NCBI RefSeq assembly: GCF_004208415.1
Contig: NZ_CP035758.1
Location: 2,728,001 to 2,792,000 of the forward strand
Source: Ktedonosporobacter rubrisoli
GTDB lineage: Bacteria > Chloroflexota > Ktedonobacteria > Ktedonobacterales > Ktedonobacteraceae
Reading direction: 5' to 3'
DNA: 64,000 nucleotides
A program made the translations under genes and the position numbers. The notes under the pieces are model-generated. The model searched no databases. It saw only the letters and a list, made by a program, of their open reading frames with translations, and was not told where the DNA came from. Below are positions 47,001-58,532 of the stretch, piece by piece (positions within the stretch are counted from its first letter, which is position 1; the number at the start of each line of letters is the position of its first letter).

Positions 47001-48392
47001 TCAAGCGAGCAGCAAGGCGCGATCCCAGCGCGGCTCGACTGCGGTAGCGGCAGCCAGCAAGGTCAGGTTTACGCCGATTGCACCTGTTAAGAAGCCGGGA
47101 TTATCGACAAAATTGCCGCTGATTTCCTCATCCTGAACACCGAGAGGAAGATCGGGATTACAGGCGTCAAGAATTTGAGAGGCCAGAAGTGATATCTGCT
47201 CCTGTAACAGACTATTTGTCGGGTAGCGTTGAGCGAAGCGTAAGCAGACTGCCAGCAATCCTGCTACGCCATGACAGATAGTCGGCGAGTCAATCCGGCG
47301 CTCATGAAGGGGATGGCGCAGGCTAGCTTCGAGCCCGGTAAGGGCGAACTGCTGTAACGCTTCGTCTTCAAGAGCATCGCCAGCGATCCAGAGAGCGGCA
47401 GCGATTCCCGGAGTTCCATAGCACCAGGCAGTACGTGAGGGCGACAATCTGCTCCAGCGCTCAGGAGAAGATGAGGCTTCCAGGGGAACGCCTGCCGGCC
47501 AGTTGAGACCCCATTGATCCTGTACCTGGTGGGTGGCGATCCACTGGCTAGTGGCGAGCATAGCCTCACGCTGACCTTCAAGGCGGTAACCAGCTTGCCA
47601 GGCCAGAGCCAGAGCCGCCAGGGGACCGGGAATACCATGGGAGAGGCCGAGATTAAAGTAGCCTGTGGGATAGTTGTCGCGGTAACTTTCCAGCGGGAAA
47701 TGCTCTGGCGAGATAAACCAATGCTTGCAACCCTGTTCATCTTCGCCACAGAGCCAGATCAGATAGTCGAGTAGGTTCTGGATGGCATCCTCTACTACAG
47801 GAGCCGGAGAGCGTAACGAGATAAGGTAGCCTAGAATGCCGGCTGCCCCACTGATAGTATCGTAGTGATGGGCGCCAACCTCCTTGACCACCTTTGGCCA
47901 GGAAGCGGCCATGATTTGCTCAGCCAGCATAGTATTGGTGCGCTGACTGGATTTTTGATAGCGTGGCTCATAGGTGCTAAATAGATCGAGCAAGAAGGCC
48001 AGCCCTGCGCTACCACTGTAAAGGGCCGGATAGCTCAAAGGCTCCTGGTGGGTATTCTGAACGGCCAGGCGCAAATATTTATGCGCTAATTCGTCCCATT
48101 TCTGATCAGGAAAGCAGAGGGCCATAAAGAGGTAGAGCAAAGCTTCACTTCCAGGACCCTGGGAAAAGGATGCACCACCCCAGAAAAATGGAGAGGTAGA
48201 CTGCCTGGTTGCTTGATCTGCTATCGCCTGAACCTGAGCGGGATCGCGCAAACGCTCGGCAATAAGTTGGCATGTTTCCAGGCAGCGTTCACGCAATGAG
48301 GCCGGGAGAAGCGTATTCCAGGCAGACCGTTCCAGCTGATCAACGGGGGTAGCGTCTGGTAGTTCCGGCTTAGGATCTTGTGTTTCGTGCAT
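47001..48392 (-). CDS. LanC-like lanthionine synthetase C family protein
   Basis: 463 residues with the alpha/alpha-toroid of LanC cyclases. The zinc site of lanthipeptide cyclases is intact: His252 (GLSHG), Cys324 (AWCYG) and the pair Cys373-His374 (ICHG), which correspond to His212, Cys284 and Cys330-His331 of nisin cyclase. In bacteria such proteins close thioether rings or, when alone, may act in glutathione or other thiol addition. No LanB dehydratase, LanM or obvious precursor lies next to it, so its substrate is not evident. Confidence 0.88.
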   Translation of the reverse strand: MHETQDPKPELPDATPVDQLERSAWNTLLPASLRERCLETCQLIAERLRDPAQVQAIADQATRQSTSPFFWGGASFSQGPGSEALLYLFMALCFPDQKWDELAHKYLRLAVQNTHQEPLSYPALYSGSAGLAFLLDLFSTYEPRYQKSSQRTNTMLAEQIMAASWPKVVKEVGAHHYDTISGAAGILGYLISLRSPAPVVEDAIQNLLDYLIWLCGEDEQGCKHWFISPEHFPLESYRDNYPTGYFNLGLSHGIPGPLAALALAWQAGYRLEGQREAMLATSQWIATHQVQDQWGLNWPAGVPLEASSSPERWSRLSPSRTAWCYGTPGIAAALWIAGDALEDEALQQFALTGLEASLRHPLHERRIDSPTICHGVAGLLAVCLRFAQRYPTNSLLQEQISLLASQILDACNPDLPLGVQDEEISGNFVDNPGFLTGAIGVNLTLLAAATAVEPRWDRALLLA

Positions 48393-48591
48393 GATACAAT
48401 AAAGGCCTTTTCAGTATTATTTCTTGTCACTCTCACTCTTAGCGTTAATATTGCCCACGTATAGTAGGAAAGAAGGTTCTATGAAGAAATTACCATAGAA
48501 GCTGTTCTTGCGCAATAGGCAAAAATCGGCTAATCATGCTGTGTGGTAAGCACTTATAGGTAAGTGCAGTTAATTTCGGTAGATAGAACGT

Positions 48592-49443
48592 TTATGTTTC
48601 TTTCACAGATTTTTTTGTCAGGGTTCCAGGTACTCTGAACACTGGTTCGAGCAAGACGGTGATAACCATAGCAAGCGTAGCGATAGCAACTGGCAAGCTT
48701 AGACCGTCGCTCAGATAATGGAGAACTGCGCCAGGCCAGATGCTGCGGATTTTTATGCGGATGATACCCCATCCAATCCCGGCACCGACTACCACGGTGA
48801 GAGCTTTGGGGAGACCAAATGAGAGATGGATGATGCCAAATAACAATGCAGACCAGAGCAGCGCGAACCAGGCGGGAAAGCGCTTTTGCAGGATGAAGAT
48901 GATAAGGCCGCGAAAGGCTGTTTCCTCTACCAGTGGCGCCTCCAAACCGGTTATCAGGAAAATCCAGGAGGAAGAAGCTGACCACTGTAGATAATGGGTG
49001 CTCTGATGCATGGAAGGAAGAAGCCAGCTGAGCAAGCATTGCCAGCCCAGATAGAGGCCTGTCACCATGAGCGCAGCGGCAATGGCCATGAGTCCGCTGC
49101 GCGAAAAGCCAAGCAGGCCAATCGAGCGCAGATAGGTCGCGTAGGTTCTCCGACGAAATCCCAGCAAATAGGGAAGCAAACCCAGGTAGGTCAGCGCGCT
49201 CAGCAGGAGCATGCTCATGTAGAAGAATAGCATGTAGCCCCCATCTGGTCCCCAGGATAGAAGTAATGCCCGTCCGCCGGGCATGCGCAAGACGCTAGAG
49301 GCAAAGAAGACGCCCAGGCGCGAAGAGAGGGAGATAAGGGGAAACTAGGAGAGGCCAATGGTGGTGGCGAGCAAAAGCGCCTTGAGCTGGAGCCAACGTT
49401 GCGCTTTCTCAACAGCAAAAAAGGATGAAACAATGTTTGACAT
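48592..49443 (-). pseudogene. CPBP family intramembrane protease, interrupted by an amber stop
   Basis: From an ATG at 49443 the frame reads MSNIVSSFFAVEKAQRWLQ up to IGLS, then TAG (49347-49345), then FPLISLSSRLGVFFASSV and the rest without a break to 48592. The TAG is a one-base change from the expected TGG (Trp). The remaining part has CPBP motifs EETAFRG, FGIIHLSFG and LHYLSD and a membrane topology like the gene at 2907. Re-initiation at 49290 or 49233 could still make a shortened protein with all motifs, so loss of function is not certain. Confidence 0.75.
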
Positions 49444-49704
49444 ACAACAAAAACTTTCTGCTCTCTAGAAGTTATATACTGAAAAATACATATCTTTGGC
49501 TTAAAGGATCATCTTCAATAGTATAAATATATTAGATATTATATGCAATACAGTATTATTTTGCTATAGAAATATTTCCTATTTTGGGGAAAGATGCGTT
49601 ACTGGGTGGTAGAAGTAAGGAAAATGTGAAAAAGATTCGCTCATTCCTTTGGTGTGGGAGCGGCTCAAGAGTTTTGTGCAGGCTGGATGAGGCAAAAAAA
49701 GGGG

Positions 49705-49733
49705 TGGACAATTGTCCCGAAATCTGGCATAAT
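49705..49733 (+). promoter_or_regulatory. Promoter of the pheST T-box leader
   Basis: TGGACA (49705-49710) and CATAAT (49728-49733) with a 17-bp spacer, close to the sigma-70/SigA consensus, about 40 bp before the leader helix. Confidence 0.65.
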
Positions 49734-49770
49734 TGTATCTGTATTAAAAGCGAATGGAACAGATGTAAAA

Positions 49771-50050
49771 AAGCCGTGAAGGGGAAAAGTAAGCAAAAGG
49801 CTAAGCTGCAGAGAGAAAGGGCCATCGGCTGAAAGCCCTTTTGTTTTATCCAATGCTGAAGTTCGCCCCCGAGCTGGCTGTTGAGCAGACTTAAAGGTCT
49901 GGGTAGACAGCCCCGGATCGTCTCCGTTACAGGACGGACCAAGTGGAATCGTATGCCATAATATATAGGCGCTTCGATTCAACAAGGGTGGTACCACGGA
50001 GATTAAGCAGGCTGGCAACTTCGTCCCTATGACGAACTGTCAGCTTTTTT
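49771..50050 (+). promoter_or_regulatory. T-box riboswitch, phenylalanine specifier (pheST leader)
   Basis: A leader begins with GAAGGGGAAAAGTA and the AGAGAGAAAGG / GGCTGAAAG stem I elements. A bulge region carries GAAGTTCGCC with TTC (49862-49864), the Phe specifier. The antiterminator T-box motif AAGGGTGGTACCACGG lies at 49984-49999, followed by the terminator at 50011-50050. T-boxes sense uncharged tRNA, here tRNA-Phe, and let transcription of pheS and pheT proceed when it accumulates. Confidence 0.93.
50011..50050 (+). terminator. T-box-controlled terminator
   Basis: GCTGGCAACTTCGTC and GACGAACTGTCAGC pair across CCTAT, followed by six T residues. It is the OFF structure of the riboswitch. 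Confidence 0.88.
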
Positions 50051-50223
50051 GATTCTAAAAAGCAATTATCGTGAAAACAATTATTCGTGCTGATGGATGA
50101 TTGATCGTGCGTGTATGAATGGCCGTTGTTTGCGATGCTAAGCCATACTGAAGCTGACCTGGTGCCAGTCTTCAGGCGGCGGCCATATGCAGGCAGAAGT
50201 AAGCAAAAGAGAGGCAACATTTT

Positions 50224-51276
50224 ATGAGTAATCTCATGCAATCCGACATCTTGCAACAGTTGGAGGATTTGCGTCAGCAGGCCATAACGGCCCTCACCAG
50301 CACCAGCACTACCGAAGAGACGCGCGCCTGGCACAGCGAATACCTGGGGCGTAAAGGACGCCTGACCGGGATTTTGCGCAGCGTAGGCGCGGTCTCACCC
50401 GAGGAGCGGCCACGCATTGGTAAACTTGCCAATGAGATCAAGACAGCCCTCGAAGAGGCTTTGCAGGAGCGACAAACAGCGATTGAGCAGGCAGAGTTAG
50501 AAGCTGCCCGCAACAAAGAACTTATTGATGTAACCTTGCCAGGTCGCCCGCAAACGCTGGGTAAGATGCACCCAAGCACGCGTACCCTGCGCGAGATCGC
50601 CGACATTTTCGCCACCATGGGCTTCCTTGTGTATGATAGCCCGGAAGTAGAGACCGACGAATATAACTTTCAACTGCTCAATATGCCGCCCGGACATCCC
50701 GCGCGGGATCTGTGGGATACCTTCTATACAACCACGCCCGATGTCGTATTGCGCACGCATACCAGCCCGGGCCAGATTCATGCCATGCGCCAGTACGCGC
50801 CTGAGCCGATTCGTATCATTCTGCCGGGTAAGTGCTATCGCTATGAGCAGGTTACCGCGCGCTCCGAATCCATGTTCTATCAGGTTGAGGGTCTGGCGGT
50901 CGGAAAGAATATTACCTTCAGCGACTTAAAGGGCACGTTTATGAATTATGCCTCTCAGATGTATGGCGAGGGCCGTAAGATGCGTTTCCGCAAGCATTAC
51001 TTCCCATTCACTGAGCCCAGCGTTGAGGTAGACATTGACTGCGTGATCTGCGGCGGCAAGGGCTGTAACATCTGCAAATATACCGGCTGGTTAGAGATTC
51101 TAGGCGCTGGGATGGTCAACCCGCGAGTCTTGGAATATGGTGGCTATGATCCTGCAGAGTATAGCGGCTTCGCCTTCGGCCTGGGACCCGATCGTATGAC
51201 AATGCAGAAATATGATATTAATGATATCCGCTACTTCTTCTCGAATGACGTACGGTTTCTGGAGCGGATTGGCTAG
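50224..51276 (+). CDS. pheS: Phenylalanyl-tRNA synthetase alpha subunit
   Basis: 350 residues, standard bacterial length. An N-terminal coiled-coil (ITALTSTSTTEETRAWHSEY, EEALQERQTAIEQAELEAA) binds tRNA; the class II catalytic core has motif 1 near MHPSTRTLREIADIF, motif 2 around LPGKCYRYE and motif 3 FGLGPDRMTM. It joins phenylalanine to tRNA-Phe as an alpha2-beta2 enzyme. The gene is under a T-box and is followed 31 bp later by pheT. AGAGG precedes the ATG. Confidence 0.97.
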   Translation: MSNLMQSDILQQLEDLRQQAITALTSTSTTEETRAWHSEYLGRKGRLTGILRSVGAVSPEERPRIGKLANEIKTALEEALQERQTAIEQAELEAARNKELIDVTLPGRPQTLGKMHPSTRTLREIADIFATMGFLVYDSPEVETDEYNFQLLNMPPGHPARDLWDTFYTTTPDVVLRTHTSPGQIHAMRQYAPEPIRIILPGKCYRYEQVTARSESMFYQVEGLAVGKNITFSDLKGTFMNYASQMYGEGRKMRFRKHYFPFTEPSVEVDIDCVICGGKGCNICKYTGWLEILGAGMVNPRVLEYGGYDPAEYSGFAFGLGPDRMTMQKYDINDIRYFFSNDVRFLERIG

Positions 51277-51307
51277 ATAGATGCTGCGATAGCTGGAGAG
51301 AAAAATA

Positions 51308-53890
<2,583 letters not shown>

Positions 53891-53915
53891 GCCTGCAGGG
53901 AAATGATCAGCTAAA

Positions 53916-53970
53916 CGGCAAGAAGGTCTGGGAACCTCGCGACCGAGATTCCCAGGCACTGCTCTTGCCG
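53916..53970 (+). terminator. Long hairpin after pheT, likely bidirectional
   Basis: CGGCAAGA pairs with TCTTGCCG at the base, CTGGGAA with TTCCCAG inside, and CTCG with CGAG at the tip. No T-run, but its place between converging genes fits a terminator. Confidence 0.55.
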
Positions 53971-53981
53971 TTGCCAGGCAA

Positions 53982-54290
53982 TTAAGCGGGTTTAAGCAGC
54001 GTGTCGTAATGAAGCGATGTCTCATCAAAATGTGAGAGGAGCTTGCGAGCGGCAGGCGGCACGACAGCAGTTTCGTAGCGTTCCCCGGCAAAATCGCGCA
54101 CGTCATCCATGGTGTCGAAGAAGGTAATCGTGGCGAATTCTACCTCATGTTCCAGGTCACGACGCAGCAGGTAAGCGCCTTTATAGCCTTTAATTCTATG
54201 GAAACCGGGAAGCACCTCTGTGCGTAAAAGCTGCTCATATGCATCCGCGTTTGCTAGAGTGGTCCAGCCTCGCCAGTAACGACTAATCAT
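53982..54290 (-). CDS. Antibiotic biosynthesis monooxygenase (ABM)-like domain protein
   Basis: 102 residues, a single dimeric ferredoxin-like domain: WRGWTTLANADAYEQLL, RIKGYKGAYLLRRD, FATITFFDTMDDVRDFAG. ABM-fold proteins oxidise quinones, degrade haem or have no enzymatic role. Divergent from the WYL regulator at 54434, 143 bp apart, which may control it. Confidence 0.82.
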   Translation of the reverse strand: MISRYWRGWTTLANADAYEQLLRTEVLPGFHRIKGYKGAYLLRRDLEHEVEFATITFFDTMDDVRDFAGERYETAVVPPAARKLLSHFDETSLHYDTLLKPA

Positions 54291-54433
54291 CAGTAAGAAC
54301 CTCCTATCAAATTACCTTAAGCCCGTTCAACCATTTCGGCTGAACTTAAGAGTATGGCGTTACTATATGCCGTAATATTTGACAGAGGTATGTCATATTA
54401 AAACCGCGCACTGAGATTGGTAGGGGCACTATT

Positions 54434-55453
54434 ATGAATCGTTTTGACCGCATCCTGGGTATCCTGCTCTTTCTGCGTAGTAAACAATCTATTTCCGCAC
54501 CACAGATGGCGCAGCATTTTGAGGTCTCGCCACGCACAATTTATCGCGATCTTGAAGCTTTAAGCGAATTGGGAGTTCCTGTTTATGCCGAGCGAGGGCG
54601 AGAAGGCGGCTTCCGGCTTATGGAGGGCTATTTTCTTCCTCCCCTGATGTTCTCACGAGGAGAAGCTATCTCTCTCCTCTTAGGGTTGACCTTATTGCGC
54701 GGCTTGCAGGCCCGGCCATTTCCTGATGAGATGGAGACTGCGGAGCAAAAGTTGCTGGCTGCCATTCCTGAGCGTTTTCGCAGCATTCTCATGCAGGCTG
54801 AGAAGCTCATAGGCTTTGAGAAGCTACCCTATGATATCTTCCATCCAGAGCGTGCGTATAAAGAGCTTGAGCGGCCTGCTCAGGAGGGAAATATCCATGA
54901 AAGCCAGGTGGTAACCGTTTTCTTGCAGGCTGTGCTTGATCATAATATGATGTGGATGCAGTACCGAACACCTTATCGGCTTCGCGTCCATGAATTTACC
55001 TTTACGCCCCGTGCTTTGCTCTGGGATCGCGATCATTGGTACCTGGCTGGCAAGCGCGAGGGGCGATCGGCAAGCTTGTGGCGCGCAGATCGAGTCTTAA
55101 AGATCAAGCCATATGGGCCGGCGAGTGCAGTCCAGGAGGAATTTGATGTGCGTACATTGTTGGAACACAACTGGCTACGCGCAGCAATGGCGCGCTGGCA
55201 GCAGCACGCGCCTGTGAAAATCCGCCTCACTGTAGCCCAGGCGGAGCGCTTACAGCGCGATTGGTATTATCGTCATGCTTGCTTTGAGCATTTTTCTGAG
55301 CGCGAGATGCTCATGACCTTTGGCGAAGATAACCGCGATATTGTGCTTGACCTCTTGCGCTGGCTGGGACCAGGTGCAGAGCTGTTGGAGCCCCAGAGCT
55401 GGCGCGTGGCTCTCAAGGAAGAGCTACGCCAGATGTTAGCCTGTTATAGTTAG
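54434..55453 (+). CDS. WYL-domain HTH transcriptional regulator (YafY type)
   Basis: 339 residues. An N-terminal HTH_11 winged helix (ISAPQMAQHFEVSPRTIYRD) and a WYL domain (FTPRALLWDRDHWYLAGKRE) with a C-terminal WCX extension (TFGEDNRDIVLDLLRWLG). WYL proteins sense small ligands or nucleic acids and repress neighbours. It faces away from the ABM gene with a shared intergenic region, so it may regulate it. GGGGCACTATT, not a strong ribosome site, precedes the ATG. Confidence 0.9.
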   Translation: MNRFDRILGILLFLRSKQSISAPQMAQHFEVSPRTIYRDLEALSELGVPVYAERGREGGFRLMEGYFLPPLMFSRGEAISLLLGLTLLRGLQARPFPDEMETAEQKLLAAIPERFRSILMQAEKLIGFEKLPYDIFHPERAYKELERPAQEGNIHESQVVTVFLQAVLDHNMMWMQYRTPYRLRVHEFTFTPRALLWDRDHWYLAGKREGRSASLWRADRVLKIKPYGPASAVQEEFDVRTLLEHNWLRAAMARWQQHAPVKIRLTVAQAERLQRDWYYRHACFEHFSEREMLMTFGEDNRDIVLDLLRWLGPGAELLEPQSWRVALKEELRQMLACYS

Positions 55454-55464
55454 TCTTGTGCTTT

Positions 55465-56388
55465 TCAGGGATGTTTCGTGCTGTCTACCATGATGGCCCC
55501 TTTCAGCGATTTGACGCTAGCAAGCTGACTCTTTTGTAAGCCCTGAGCATCGAGCAGCACAGCCTTGCTCAGGTCTGCCCCATTCAGCTTTGTATTATGC
55601 ATATCGGCTGCCTGCAGGTTGGCGCCGCTCATGTTACTGTTGGATAGATCAGTAAATTTGAGCGTTGTGTAGCTAAGATTAGCCCCTGCTAGATTAGCAC
55701 CGCTCATATAGGCCCCGGATAGATTTGTATCGCGTAGATCAAGATTGTGTAGATCGGCTCCCCGCAGATCAGCTTCGAGCAGACTGATAACGTGTGTGTC
55801 ATTGTTGATGAGCTGGCTGGTGTAGAGGAAGTGTATAAGAGCCCCCTTTTTGTCAGGCTGCAGGGCGCGTAAAGTCGTTGTCGTTTGCACTTGAGCTACC
55901 AGGTGAATGGCGCTCAATGGCTTGGTATGCAGGAGGTCGTCATGAAGGATGAGATCGCTGATTTTATCCATATATGAGCTCAGCAAGACTTGCTGATGTT
56001 GCTCTTCGGCAAGTTGACGCGCGTTAGCTTCTTGCTGAAGGAGCAGCTGTTGCTGCTGACCGTTGAGCCAGAGAATGCCTACAATCAGCACAACTGGTAG
56101 CAGTAACAGGCGCAGCCAGTCCCACAACGTTTTGGCGCGCTGGATGGGCCGGCCCTGGTCGTCGAGCTGGGAGGTGTCTGTCCCGAAGCCGGTCCAGCGA
56201 AAATGAGGACTGGTATAGCCAGCAACTATCAAGGCTATGAGAAGCATGCTGATGAAGGTAATTATGGCGTATCCTTGAAAACCTTGCCACCAGAGAATGC
56301 CGCTGCCAATCAGACCTAGTAGAAATAGAGCTATGGCGATAGAAAAACCGGAACGCGTTTTAGGTCGTGAAGTAGTCAATTCTGTCAT
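55465..56388 (-). CDS. Membrane-anchored pentapeptide-repeat protein
   Basis: 307 residues. Three hydrophobic helices (ALFLLGLIGSGILWW, FISMLLIALIVAGY, LLLLPVVLIVGILWLNG) are followed by a coiled-coil segment (QQQQLLLQQEANARQLAEEQH) and, from about residue 205, some 14 pentapeptide repeats of the A-D/N-L-x-x type (GANLAGANLSYTTLKFTDLS). The repeats form a right-handed beta-helix. The role is unknown; similar proteins occur in Chloroflexota and cyanobacteria as membrane scaffolds. Confidence 0.87.
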   Translation of the reverse strand: MTELTTSRPKTRSGFSIAIALFLLGLIGSGILWWQGFQGYAIITFISMLLIALIVAGYTSPHFRWTGFGTDTSQLDDQGRPIQRAKTLWDWLRLLLLPVVLIVGILWLNGQQQQLLLQQEANARQLAEEQHQQVLLSSYMDKISDLILHDDLLHTKPLSAIHLVAQVQTTTTLRALQPDKKGALIHFLYTSQLINNDTHVISLLEADLRGADLHNLDLRDTNLSGAYMSGANLAGANLSYTTLKFTDLSNSNMSGANLQAADMHNTKLNGADLSKAVLLDAQGLQKSQLASVKSLKGAIMVDSTKHP

Positions 56389-56618
56389 GTACAGCTCCTA
56401 ATCCCTGATCTCACCTGGAGTCGTCGCATTTCTAGCGCGGTGAGACCTCTATGACAGACAATAATGAGAGCAATAGTTTAACTGTGCTGATCTTATTGTA
56501 ACATCGTGGCGAATGATCTGCGCAGCATCATTAATGCTCGCAGCCCTTGAGGCGTCGTGCAAACCTTAAATCCCTCGTTGATAAGTGAGCATAATGCGGG
56601 CGAGCGGCAGGCTATGTT

Positions 56619-57971
56619 CTATCCTTCAAGCAAGACGCGTAGCAGATGAGAGCGCCCGACGATACCCTTAAGATGGCTGGAAGCATCGACCACTGGTAAG
56701 ACTTTGCGTCCGCTGGCTATCATGCGCTCGATGGCTTGCTGGACAGAACTCGTCTCGATTACGGTTACTACATCCTGGTTCATGACATCCGCAGCAATGC
56801 GAGCCTTTCCTTCGGGAGCATGGAGCGCGCCTGTGGGCAGGCGTGTGCTTTCTCCGCGCGCCCACTGGGCCAGCATGCGTAGCAGCCCTGGACGCGCTTC
56901 GGCTTGCAGGTGTGCGAGCACATCGACATCACTTATAATACCTTGAACACGTCCCTCGTCATCAAGGACCACAACCCGCTTTAAAGGCGAGACTATCAGA
57001 TAGTCGATGACTTGGGCGAGAGAGGCATCCTTGGCTACTGTGGGTACCTCCGTCTCCATCAGGCTGGTTACTGCTTGCTGTTGGGGTGCCAGTCCTGGCA
57101 GCGGCCTGCTGTGCCCGAGCTGCTGAGTTGTGGAGCTTCCATGAGGGCTCATAAGCGGACTGGTGACGATAATCTGAAGCAAATCTGTGCGGGAGAGCAT
57201 GCCACGTAGTGTTCCATTCGTGTCTACCACTGGCAAACGCTTGAGGCCTGTATCTAGCATCAGACGAGCGGCCTCGCGTACTGATGTATCAGGCGTAACT
57301 GTGCGTATCTGTTGATTCATCACATCTTGCGCGCTGAGCTTGCCTAGCGGAGCTGATCCCAGGGGTGCTTCTACGCCTGAAGTTACCTGCTCCCCAAGCG
57401 CTAATGCTGTGCGCATTACCCCGCGCCGTACCGGTAGGACTCCGGCTTTGATTAGATCGCCTGTACTGATGAGGCCCTGCAGGTGGTTGTTCTGATCGGT
57501 CACGGGTAATGCCCTGAAGGGAGCTTCAAGCAGGAGCGCGACAATATGGCTTACTGGCGTCTCGGGTGAGGCTGTTGTTACACTTGTTTCCATGATGCGC
57601 TCAATGGGCAGCTTCGTTGGCAGGCCGCGTGAGCGCGCATGGGTATATTGGAGGACATCGACTTCCTGCAATGTAATGAGCCCACCGCTAAGCATTTCCT
57701 GGATAAAAGGGAGTAAGCGCCGAAGCCGTTCTGGCTGATCGACCACTTGAATAACTAGCGAGGCATCAGATGACCAGGACCAGCTTTGCTGCTCGTGCAA
57801 GCGTGCTCCTGCTCCATAGCCCGCGATGGCCCGCGTTACTGTTGCGCCAGCACAGCCGCGCTCACGCAACAGATGAATAAGCGCTACATAAGTCGGCTGC
57901 CCGTGCCACTGATCGGATTCGCCAAGATAGATGGTCAGGGCCTGCGCTTTGCCCTGACGTAGCAAACTCAT
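56619..57971 (-). CDS. DUF190 domain fused to four CBS domains
   Basis: 450 residues. Residues about 1-105 are DUF190 (ALTIYLGESDQWHGQPTY, LIHLLRERGCAGATVTRAI), a small PII-like ferredoxin fold. From about 120 there are four CBS modules, each starting with a METSVTT/MNQQIRT/METEVPT/MNQDVVT-like line and ending in GLISTGDLI-type loops. CBS pairs bind adenine nucleotides; DUF190 often occurs next to fluoride channels (CrcB), but no such gene is nearby. The single polypeptide could sense nucleotide level. Unusual domain number. Confidence 0.87.
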   Translation of the reverse strand: MSLLRQGKAQALTIYLGESDQWHGQPTYVALIHLLRERGCAGATVTRAIAGYGAGARLHEQQSWSWSSDASLVIQVVDQPERLRRLLPFIQEMLSGGLITLQEVDVLQYTHARSRGLPTKLPIERIMETSVTTASPETPVSHIVALLLEAPFRALPVTDQNNHLQGLISTGDLIKAGVLPVRRGVMRTALALGEQVTSGVEAPLGSAPLGKLSAQDVMNQQIRTVTPDTSVREAARLMLDTGLKRLPVVDTNGTLRGMLSRTDLLQIIVTSPLMSPHGSSTTQQLGHSRPLPGLAPQQQAVTSLMETEVPTVAKDASLAQVIDYLIVSPLKRVVVLDDEGRVQGIISDVDVLAHLQAEARPGLLRMLAQWARGESTRLPTGALHAPEGKARIAADVMNQDVVTVIETSSVQQAIERMIASGRKVLPVVDASSHLKGIVGRSHLLRVLLEG

Positions 57972-58532
57972 GACCGGTTCTCCTTTGCTTGAGAGCGTTT
58001 TGCACTTCGGGTGCCAATTACTGCAGCATTGTCAACTTGTGAAATATTATGCCTTTTCCTTATTTTATCCAGCTCTACTATTGATGCGGAAATAACCTGC
58101 CCTTCTGCTAGCATAGCACAGCGCGCAAGATGGTTCTCTCTATCGATTTTTTTGGAGAATCTTAATCTGGCTTTGCGCGCTGAATATGCCTGGCGTTGCT
58201 CTTACAAAGCAAAGCTGATCTATTCTGTATTGCGGCATAAAGTAGCGTCTGGTAGCTCTTCTTATATTGGAAGACATAGGCAATATACCGCGAAGTGCTG
58301 GCACCCTGGCAATCAGGGAAACGGGAGGAGTAATTATGATTCCGTGAGTAGGCATTATCGTTTGTTTAACCCATCTGAGCATGGAAAAGGCGCGGCGCAA
58401 AGCTCTTCCAATATTACAGAGATAGGCGCTACTCCAACTTCAACAATGAGGAGGAGTTAGCGTTTCTGGTTTCTTTATGTTTAAGAGCAAAAAAGTTCCG
58501 ATAGAAAAATAAAGAATGTGGAGGTATTTGCT
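57972..58532. other. Gap of about 560 bp before the glycosyltransferase gene
   Basis: An open frame 58011-58460 lacks a family or ribosome site. A small hairpin CCCTG / CAGGG (about 58302-58317) followed by GGGAAACGGGAGGAG could be a structured leader but matches no riboswitch I know. Confidence 0.4.

Noticed and set aside
47001..48392. That the LanC-like protein and the leader-like peptide at 28.4 kb form a lanthipeptide system
   Set aside because: They are 18 kb apart with unrelated genes between, the peptide lacks Ser/Thr-Cys spacing and there is no dehydratase.
56619..57971. A fluoride-resistance locus
   Set aside because: DUF190 alone suggested it, but no CrcB channel gene or fluoride riboswitch lies nearby.
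58011..58460. A 149-residue plus-strand frame before the glycosyltransferase
   Set aside because: Residue use is unlike a protein (Ser/Arg-rich, no hydrophobic core) and there is no ribosome site.
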